NCBI GenBank assembly: GCA_965178125.1
Contig: OZ237762.1
Location: forward strand, 248,001 to 312,000
Reading direction: 5' to 3'
Source of the DNA: Bilabrum cf. latius
Taxonomy: Eukaryota; Bigyra: Bicosoecida; Bigyra; Bicosoecida
Length of the DNA: 64,000 nucleotides
Of this stretch, positions 36,301-45,303 are shown piece by piece. The notes below the pieces were generated by a model. That model saw only the letters and a list, made by a program, of their open reading frames with translations, had not been told where the DNA came from and did no database searches. The position numbers were made by a program, and so were the translations under genes. How positions within the stretch are numbered: the stretch's first letter is position 1; every line of letters begins with the position of its first letter.

Positions 36301-39300
36301 GTTGGCTCGAGCACGAATGGAGGGCTGGCGATGCGGCCAGGGGCAGGGCCGTAGGGATTGCCCTCCTCCTCGTCCCCCGGAATGGCGGGCATGTTGAGCC
36401 TCCACGCTACTGAGGGGTCCGTCCCCGCGCGGGGGGGGAAGGCCTCAGCAGGGAACAGCCTGCACACCGTGGGGGAGCCCGAGTTGCTGAACCGGAACGT
36501 CTCGAAGGTCACGTCCATGGGCAGGCACAGTCCGGCCGAGAAAGACGAGGACAGCGACAGCACGGGCGGAGGCCTAGTCGCCACACACCGCACCGCGAAC
36601 TTGCCGGCCTCCGTGATGACTGTCAGCGTGTCGGTGTAGGTGCGATACCCGTTGGGCGTGAAGTGCACCCTAACCGACATGCCCATGCCGGGCGCAATCA
36701 CGTTGGACACCCGCCCATCCTGTCCGCCACCGGGCAGCTGGTCCGGATCGTCCGCGATCGGCCGCAGGCCGCCGCCACCCCTTTTCGACTCCGAGTCGCC
36801 TTCCTCCTTGCCCTCGCCCATGCCCCGCTGCGTGACCTGCCACCGGGGCTTGCCCCCGAGGTACACGGGCGGGTCGCAACCGAAGTACTCTGAAGAGGGA
36901 GGTATCACCCTGAGGGAGCGCCCAAGCCTGTCCGCGTTCCTGAACGTAAGCACCGTGGAGTAGGACCCCTCGGGGGCAAACCCCTCGAAGATCGCAACAC
37001 CGGGAGACACGAGGAAGGGCCCCGCCTGCACGGCGCCCTTGATCGCCCGCGCCGGTGGAGCCACCGTCACTCCACGCAGCGGGGCTCGTTTGGCCGCCTC
37101 GATGGCCGCCTCATCGGGGTTGGATCCCCCATCGAAAGCAGCGCTCCGCACGATTTCCAGCAGGTCCCCGCGATCGTCGCTCACGACCACGGTGCCGCGG
37201 CGAGTCTCCAGCCCCGGTCCCTTGAGCACCACAGCCGCATCCCCAGGTGACCGAGGCAGCCTTCCGTCCGCCACCGCCTACCGGATGTCCCTCTGCAGCT
37301 CGATCTGGTCGTCCACGGCCGCCCCCGCCGCCCCCGGCACCGTGGTCAGTGCCACGGCCTGGTCCTTCCTGCTCATAGTGGACAGCATGGCTGCGCTTGG
37401 ACCCCCAGGCACCACCACGACCTCTTCAGGCTCAGCACCAGCGGCGCGCTTTGAGGCATGCGCGCCCATGCTGCTGGGGCCAGCAAAGAGCTGCGACTCG
37501 TCGGCAAACGGGTCACCACTAGCTGACGTCACAGCGGCAAACGTCGCCAGCTTGCCCCCGGCACCGGCACCGGCACCGGCACCGGCACCGGCACCGCTAC
37601 CAAAATCTCCTCCATTGTCGCCAGGGCCGGCATCAGCACCGATCCCGAGAGCCGCACCCAGCTGTGTCCCAGCGAGTGGATGCTGCGCCACGGAGCCCCT
37701 CCGTCCCTTTGCCTTTCCTCTGCCCCTGTTTCTCGGCGGCCGTTGCGAACCGCTCCCATCACCGGATGCACCCCCCGACTACTGCCGCTGCTGGTGCTGC
37801 TGCTGCTACGTGTCGAGTACTCTGCTTCGGTCATGCCTGGGATTGCGGAGGTATCTCTGGCTGCGATCCATCCGCTCCTTCATGTCCGCATCTGCGAGCT
37901 CCTCATCCACGGGCTTGCGGGTCCTGCCCTGCCTCTTGCCCCGATCCCGCCGAGCCTTCCCACCAGCACCCGCGACTGCCCCTGCCCTAGCCGTGCTACC
38001 GCGGGGCCCCCCGGCTGGCTACACCCCCGCCGGTAGTGCCCTTCTAGGGGGCAGTCCCAGCTCCGCGGCCATCTTGGCATCCAGTTCCTCGTCTTCGAGT
38101 CCAATACCCCTACCGTCGTCATCCACCCCGATCTGGGCCTCGCTCCCGGCAGCACCCCTGCCCTTGGCTGCATCCCTCCTGCGCAGCGATGCTTCCAGCA
38201 CCTCCAGGTCGCTCTTGCCCTCCTAGTACCCCTCCCCATCTTCATCTTCATCTTCGTTCGAGTCCCCGTAGGACTCGCCCCCGAACTGACCAGCACCAAC
38301 TCCGTCCCTGCCAATCCCCGCAGCAGAGAACGTGACTCGCTTCGGGTCGGGCCCGATTGCACCCGCGCTCGTCAGGCGAGAAGCTATGCCCCCACCCGTC
38401 TCACTGGCCCCAGCTCCTGGACCAGCCGCCTAGGCCCCACCCCCTGATGCAGTGCCCCCGACCGCCGTCTCCTTCCCGAATCCACCGGTGGATTGGAGGA
38501 AGCGGTCCCTGTTGCTGGCCGTCCTCCTGGCCTGCGAAGCCGTGGCTGCCATGTACTGCGGGGTGCCTTCAGTGCGGTGGAAATCGGGCGGGGCCTGCCC
38601 CCTGGCCATGTTCCCGCTGCGCACCAGCTGGTCTTCCTTCTCCTTGTCTAGTAGCTATGAGGCCAGAAGGGCCTCCCCGCTGCCGACGGCTGCGAGGGCG
38701 TCTGCACCCGACGCGGGTGCAGCGGGGTCGAGGTATCCGAAACCGGCTGCAGCACCAGTGCCAGTGGCGGAGGCAGTGGAGGGGACGCCTGGTGGACCGG
38801 CAGGTGCTTGCGATGAGCCGGCGAGTGCGGCGGGCAGGTGGGACCGCGGCAGGGGCACTTCTTCTGCCTGGACTAATCCATGACTCCTGACATTTTCGTA
38901 GTGCTTCTTGTCTACGGCTGCCGCTTCTTTTCGAGCGCGCTGCATCTGGGCTTCGGTCGCAGCTGCATGTCGGACCTCGTTCGCCCTGGCAGCCTCGATC
39001 TGCGATAGTGACTCGGTGCAGACCATCCAGCAGGATATTTAACGGTACCAATATCACAATTGTTCGAAGCATTGCTAGAGTACGGCTGCTTACCTAGCCT
39101 AATTCGTCTGCATCTGGATCTGCAACAGCTGGCCCCAATTCAGCTGGACTACCAGACAGGGACACCGGAGCCTCTTCCGAAGATAGTAAGCCAATTCTTC
39201 CGTGATCACCGAGGCCTGTATCCCTGGCCTGCTCTGCACCGCCGTCTTCATCAGCATCGTAGAGATCAGCAAAGTTGCTCTTTATAATGTGACCTAAACT

Positions 39301-39354
39301 TCCAACCATTACGTCGTCGCCGCCTGGATCACCCGACCCCGCGGGGGTAGCCAT
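27387..39354 (-). CDS. Giant cilium-type ASH/Ig-like domain protein
   Basis: Exon 1 is 39354-39094 and exon 2 is 38999-27387, one 94-nt GT-AG intron, about 3957 aa, stop TGA. About 16 in-frame TAGs are read as Gln; one (39096-39094) is the last codon of exon 1, and two (37808, 37781) flank CAG codons in a poly-Gln run. The N-terminal part is helical and charged (AARANEVRHAAATEAQMQ). The rest contains many beta-sandwich ASH/MSP-like repeats with strands such as VGRYTREVVMLTDTGDV, AGKFAVRCVATRP and the C-terminal FVLVGRGTFEEDVV. This architecture is typical of HYDIN, CFAP47, CFAP65, CFAP74 and DLEC1, which build the central apparatus or other axonemal structures. I cannot decide which one. The neighbouring ciliary kinase supports a ciliary role. 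Confidence 0.78.
37557..37597 (-). repeat. GGCACC hexanucleotide repeat
   Basis: Six or so GGCACC units (GGTGCC on the coding strand) giving (Gly-Ala)n in the N-terminal part of the giant ASH protein. Confidence 0.8.
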
Positions 39355-39503
39355 CTAATGCTACTGTACTGGCTATTTTCTAGGTGAGAAATGGCACTTG
39401 GTTGTGCAGAAATCGCCGGTCGATGATCTCCTTTCCGTTGGCAGAGTGGTAGCGTGCAGTTTGCAGCATTGCTCGCCTTGCTCGCCACTTCTTCGTCCGC
39501 AGC
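39355..39503. promoter_or_regulatory. Bidirectional promoter of two ciliary genes
   Basis: 149 bp between the start codons of the giant ASH protein (minus) and the MAK kinase (plus). It must carry both promoters. I looked for an RFX X-box (RYYRCC-N-RRNRAC type palindrome) and saw no convincing one. Confidence 0.5.
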
Positions 39504-42479
39504 ATGAAGCGGTACAAAATTTTGAAGCGGCTGGGTGATGGAGCCTACGGAACTGTATATAAGTGTGTGTCCAGGCAGACTGGCGAGGAAGTGAGATCGA
39601 TCGTGCGTTCTGGCAGGGCATCCGAGTTTTGCGCTTCTGGCAGTATTGCTCGTGAATCCACGCATGACGTGCCGCCTCATGGGTCTCGCAGGTTGCTGTG
39701 AAGAAAATGAAAAAGAAATTTTCAACCTGGGAAGAGTGCATGCAGCTTCGAGAGATAAAGGTACGCTATGGATTATGCAGTTTGCAGTTGCTGCACTTGC
39801 ACTTGCTCCGTCGACCCAGAGACGGTTGCTCTGTGGCACTTTCCCATTTAATTACCCATTACTGATACTCGTTCAATTTGATGCATTATTTACTCTGCAT
39901 GCTCTGCCCATGTGCCTTGCTCGCAGAGCCTCAAAAAGCTCAACCATGCGAATATTGTCAAGCTCAAGGAGGTCATTAGAGAGAAGGAGGAACTGTGGTT
40001 CGTGTTTGAGCTTATGTCTGGGAACGTCTACGACCACATGAAAGATAGAAAGAAGCCATTCACGGAGGCGCAGGTGCGATCGATCATGTACTAGATCTTG
40101 CAAGGCCTCGCTCATACGCATCGCCACGGCTTTATGCACCGCGACATCAAGCCTGAAAACGTGCTCACCAAGGGGGACAATGTCAAGCTTGCCGACTACG
40201 GCCTAGCCCGAGAGATCCGCTCCCGCCCGCCCTACACGGAATACGTTTCCACGCGCTGGTACAGAGCGCCGGAGATTCTGCTGCGGTCCACCGTGTACAA
40301 TAGCCCCATCGACCTGTTCGCGTGCGGTTGCATCATGGGAGAGCTGTTCACGCTGAGGCCATTGTTCCCTGGAGCAAGCGAGCCGGATCAGCTGTACAAA
40401 CTCTGCGCAGTGCTGGGGTCGCCCTCTCCTGAGGAGTGGGCGGACGGGCACCGCCTGGCAGCTCGCCTCAACTTCAAGTTCCCCGCCTTCGCGAGGCCTC
40501 CCCTGTCCACAGTGGTCCCGGGAGCCTCCCCTGCGGCCCTGGATCTCATGGAGCAGATGCTGAGGTATGACCCTAACAGGCGACCCACCGCGCAGCAGGC
40601 CCTGGCCCACCCCTTCTTCACCCAGAGCGCTGTGCAGCTGCCCGGCACGTTCATGTCTCCGGTGCCACAGGGAGGCCATGCGGGTGCAGCGGGGTTTTAG
40701 GCAGGTTAGGGCGCTAGTCAAGGCATGGTGAGCGGTGCGGGAGTGGCGGGGGGGACGGGCGAGGGGTCTTCGTCAGGTGCAGGCATGGGGGCCCAGCCAG
40801 GCACCGGTGGGACGGGGGCGCTGGCAGGGGGGATGGGCATGGGCATGGGGATGGGGATGGGGATGGGGATGGGGATGGGGATGGGACTTGGTGGAAGTGG
40901 ATAGCAGCCGATGAGCATGGATGCCGGTGTCGTGGTACCGAGTTGGATGGGCTCGGGGCAAGGACAAGGACAATCGCAGTCGCAGTCGCAGTCGCAGTCG
41001 CAGTCGCAGTCGCAGTCGCAGCAAAGCAGTTCGGATAGAAACAGCAGTGAGGTTGGGACTGGGGTTGGGAGCGGTGGGCGCGGGGGCAGTGGCCCCAAGA
41101 TGCGAGCTGCGGATCTGTTTGGGGACATCTCTGGGCTGGGTGACCTGAGTGACCTGAACGACCTGCTGGGGGATACTGGCGGGAGCAAGGCCGCTGGCTC
41201 GGGCGGGCGAACCGGGACTGGAAGCGGCAGCGGAATCGGAAGTGGGTCGGGCGGTGGTGATCGGGGCTAGAGCAAGGGATACGCTGCCCGATCTTCCAGC
41301 CAGATGCCCCAGGCGTACGGCATTGGGATGCATGGCAGTTCGCAGAGCTCTGGAATTGGGCAGCTCCATTCGCAGCACGAGAGCAAGCACCGGGCATTGG
41401 CAGCATTTCACGATCATGACCAAGGAGGCGGTGGGCATGCCGCTGAAATGGGCATGAACGGAGGCACAGACCACGGCGGTGGCGGCAGCGGGCTGCCGAG
41501 CCTTCCGTCGCAAGGGGTCAGCTATGGCATGCCTGGCTATGGTGCAGGAGCAAGTCAGGGCAGCTCTGCCGGCATGGGCATGGGCATGGGTGGCATGCCT
41601 TCGTCTATGATGACGAGTGCACCCGCACCGCTGGGTGGAGGTTATGCTGGACGTTTTGCAGGAGCATCGGCTGCGGTGGCCGCGGCCCGCACAGGCGAAG
41701 GCGGTGGGCGACTTGGGGCCGGTGGGATGGGTGGCCCGAGCACCAGCAGTCCCTATGGGCACCATGGGGGAGGCAGCAGCAGCAGCGGCAGCGGCAGTCA
41801 CGGGCACGGGCATGGATATGGATCATATGGTTCGAGCAGCTCACCAAGAGTTCCTTCCGGATCTGGCATGGGCGGTATCGGGGGGCCTGGGGCAGAGGTC
41901 GGCCACCGGAGCAGGCCGTCTGCGCTGGGCAGCGGTAGTAGAGGGATGGGGGGAGGCTCGCTGGGCAGCTCGGGTATGCCCGGGTCGGACTTGCTCCCGA
42001 TGAGGAAGAAGAGCCCGCTGGACGCGCTGGGGGTGGAGCTGGGCAGCGTTGGACAGCATCAGAGCCGCAAGCCGAACAGGCACGATAGGGCGAGGCAGGG
42101 GCAGAGGCCGGGGAGGTTGTCATCCCCTGCGTCCTTGTACGGTCTCTCCGGGATCAAGTAGCCGAAGGGGCACGGGCCAGTGCGCGCGGGGCCTGGCGTG
42201 CTGGGTGGGCTGGGCGGGATGGCGGGAGTCACTGGTGCAAGGGCGGGTGGCAGGGCCCTGCAGCCCATTGGTGGCGATGGGATAGGAATGGGGCAGCACC
42301 GGTCACCCGTGAGTAGCTTCGGTACGGACCCAGGTAGCATGGGCATGGGGAAGGGAATGGCAATGGGCATGGGAAGTGGGGCCGTGAGCCACGGCAGGAG
42401 GGCGGGGCACTCGGGTGCTTTGAGCCCACTAGCAGATGCCAGCAAGTACAGGTACGGGAAGCAAGCTGGGGGGACATGA
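39504..42479 (+). CDS. MAK: MAK/ICK (RCK) family protein kinase
   Basis: Ser/Thr kinase of the MAK/ICK/MOK group, which controls cilium length and intraflagellar transport. Exons are 39504-39590, 39692-39760 and 39927-42479, GT-AG, 902 aa, stop TGA. Motifs are the Gly loop [16 protein letters not shown] with the ATP-binding Lys, [28 protein letters not shown] in place of DFG, activation-loop TEY in [16 protein letters not shown], and PLFPGAS. TAG at 40092 (codon 108) lies in IMY-(TAG)-ILQGLAHTH, where human MAK and ICK have IMYQILQGLA. The C-terminal about 620 residues are disordered with (Gly-Met), (Ser-Gln) and Gly/Ser runs and five more TAGs. It starts 149 bp from the giant ciliary gene, in the opposite direction. 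Confidence 0.94.
40832..40884 (+). repeat. ATGGGS hexanucleotide repeat
   Basis: ATGGGC/ATGGGG units coding for (Met-Gly)n in the disordered tail of the MAK-type kinase. Confidence 0.85.
40974..41021 (+). repeat. TCGCAG hexanucleotide repeat
   Basis: Eight TCGCAG units coding for (Ser-Gln)n in the kinase tail. Confidence 0.9.
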
Positions 42480-42580
42480 GTGGTGCCCAGAACCTGACGG
42501 AATCTGGTTGCCGGGCCAGACGCGTAATACTTTTGAATCACACGTTCACTGTCAGCATGGGACCAAACAAATCAAAATCT

Positions 42581-45172
42581 TCATGCGCCTCTCACGAAAT
42601 TCACGGCAGGGTCCGTCAGCTCAACGGACAGTTCGTTCACCACCGCTGGGGCACTCACATTCAGCCAGCCCGCGTCACCTCTAGCCCCTTTGCACATGCT
42701 CCTGGCCTACTCCACGAGGCCCTTGACCATCTCTACACGGTGGTACCTGTCGTACACAGGTGCAACCACTAAAGCGCGGCGGTCAGGCACCACGGGATAC
42801 TGCCCGTCTCCAGGCCCGCATCCAAGCAGCGCCAGGCCGTCATCCCAGTCCGCTGGCAGCTCAGACACGTCGTGCGGCTTGCCTTCGCCGGCTCCTCCAA
42901 AGTACCCCAGCCGGGGCACAAGGCCGTGCCAATCGTACCACCTCTGATTCCCACCAGTCACTGCGTTGGCACCCCCAGCACGCATGGGTTCGATCGATGC
43001 GATCGCGGCCACACCGCGGACCCGCCCGTCCAGAGCACCAGCCACCAGCCCGGCCATCCCGCCCGCAGAATACCCCACAATGTAGATCCGCTCCGGATCC
43101 ACGGCTGGGAAGTCGGGCAGCCGATCCACCCTTCCCGCAGGTCGGAACGCCCCATCGCTCGTGTTGGCGACCAGCAGGTCCACGGCCGATCGTGCGTCCC
43201 AGGCCATGCGGCCCAGTCTAGACCACGAGGCGTACCTATCGTAGAAGTCGCGCCCCTCGTGCTGCCTCATGCTGAAGCCCAGCTGGTCGTACGTCACCAC
43301 CACGGCACCCGCCTGCTCCGCCAGCGACTCGATGATGCTCGTGGGCTGGTGGGGGTAGCCCTCCACGAACCCGCGCTGGTATGACAGAGGGTGCAGGAAC
43401 ACCACACCGGGCCTGCCCTTGCCCGCCGCATCCAGCCGCATGCCCTCTTCGCCACCAATGTCGTAGTACATGTCCCCTTTGACGTATGCCCCAATGTTCA
43501 CGTTGGTCCTCTGCAAGGAGGACTGCGGCTCGACAGGCGCAGCACTGGACTGGCCTCTACCAGTGCGGTTCTGATTCTATGCAATAATGCCACGCAGTGG
43601 TGCAGACTCTGCACGACTCTAGCCACCGGCTTCACCGCGCACACTGCCGTCTCCTCCCAGCTCGGCCTGTTCCTGATCCAGCTTCAGTTCGTCGTGTCCT
43701 AGCATCACGTCGATGTAGGGAAACGAGTCATACACGCCCCCGGGACTCCACGGCGTTCCCGTGGCAGCGCCTGGCGCATTCCCCCACAGCCATTGGAATC
43801 GGTCAATTCGGGAAGATTGTTTGCCGGGTAGGGCAGGAGGGCCTTGTTGCCTCTCTGCCCAGCCCTCCCATGAGTACCCCCGGTGCAGCAGATTAGATGC
43901 TTCCGGCCAGCGAGCGTCGTACGTGTACCCGGGAAGTCCGAAAGGATGGTAGTCGAAGTGCCAATCGAACCAGTCCACGTACCTGTGCGGTGTCTCCCAC
44001 CCGTGATGGGCTCCAGGCCGGTGGTCCAGCCTGAGGTTGCCTCGCCCGCCGGCGCCTGACCCGCCCACGAAGTCGTAAACGTCCAGCCCTGACAGATAGG
44101 TCGTTTCAATACCGAAGGAGGGGTCGCCGTTGTCGGTCCACGCGTTGGCATGCAGCACCGGGCGGGGGGCAATGAGTGCCAGCAGTCCGTGGGCATCGAT
44201 GGGGTTGGTGTCTTCGAAGCCAGCCATGCCCTTCAGTGAAGGAAGCCACCAGGGGCCGGGCCAGAAGGAGCTGGGAGTCTCGCTGAACGTGTTCCCTGAG
44301 CTGAACCGGTAGGAGTTAAACCCTGGCACGCCCGAGCTCGAGTCTGCCACTGCCGCGATCCTCTCGTCCCATGCAGCGGCGATCAGGGACTGCTTGCCGT
44401 TGCGGCTGTGCCCCGTGATCCCGATCCGGCTCGTGTTCAGCCTGCGGGAGCCTGGAGCGTTCTGCCCCTGCCTGTCAAACTCGTAGAGCAGGTCCACCAC
44501 CCTCGCCGCCAGGTACGCCCTCCTGGCGATCAGCTGGAAGGTGGCCCCCGGGTCCACTCGCTTGAACCCCGCAGTGGGGTCACCCTCCTCGCAGTGGGGG
44601 CCGTCTGCGCAGTTGTTGTCCGAGCCTGGGTACGTGATGGCGAGGTAGCCCCTCGCCGCCGCGATGATGCTCCAGCGCCGGTGGTTCGTCTGTGTCATGA
44701 ACACGGGGCACGGGGGTGAGCTCTGGCTGTCGGGGGCGCCGCACACCGCTGCTGGTGGCCACATCGCCTCGACCTCTAGAGTGGTCGGCTCCCCGGGCGT
44801 GGAGAAAGTCACGGAATACCACTCATCCGTGAAACCACGCGTCACAGTGGAATTCAGCACGCTCCACCGCGCGATCGCGGGCGGCGGGACAGACGGGAAG
44901 CTGCCGTAGTAGCTCTGCTCGAGCAAGTGCCTGATCTCGTCCTTGCGATCGACCCATACGTCGCTAGTGGGTCCGTATGAACGCACATCAGTTCCGTTCA
45001 GGGATGTGAGCAAGTCCGGGAGTGGAGTGGTAGAGAAATTGCGGGGCAAACGTGCCGCGATCTTCGGTGGCAAACGGCTACGCAAACCATCTTGCCACTG
45101 AAATCGCGTGTTGTCTGCATACACTAGTACTCCAATGCCTAACCAACACGTAACTATGCTTAAGACGCCCAT
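42581..45172 (-). CDS. Tandem alpha/beta-hydrolase, probable esterase
   Basis: Single unspliced frame of 863 aa, ATG 45172 to TGA 42581, crossing TAG at codons 518, 532 and 822. The N-terminus has one hydrophobic segment (MGVLSIVTCWLGIGVLVYA), a signal peptide or anchor. The first half carries a nucleophile elbow GHSRNGK near residue 255, followed by FWPGPWW and RPVLHANAWTDNGDP, and resembles glucuronoyl or acetyl-xylan esterase-like hydrolases (CE15-like GxSRxGK). The second half, after TAG-dense linker sequence, has its own elbow, GYSAGGMAG, and VVVTYDQLGFSMR. Fusion of two hydrolase domains is unusual. Together with the GH3 gene it hints at polysaccharide breakdown outside the cell or wall remodelling. 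If TAG were a stop, the second domain would lack a start. Confidence 0.72.
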
Positions 45173-45303
45173 GATGGCGACCTAATACCAGTAAAGTGTG
45201 CTCAGTTGCAGTTGGGGCTTAAGTATTCGTTACAGTATCCATAATTCCGATTTAATCTCGAGAACGCACAAATTCGTGCAAACTCTCGTCTAAACGATTC
45301 AAT
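45173..45303. promoter_or_regulatory. Bidirectional 5' region of hydrolase and NEMF genes
   Basis: 131 bp, AT-rich relative to the genes, between two divergent start codons. No specific element recognised. Confidence 0.45.
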
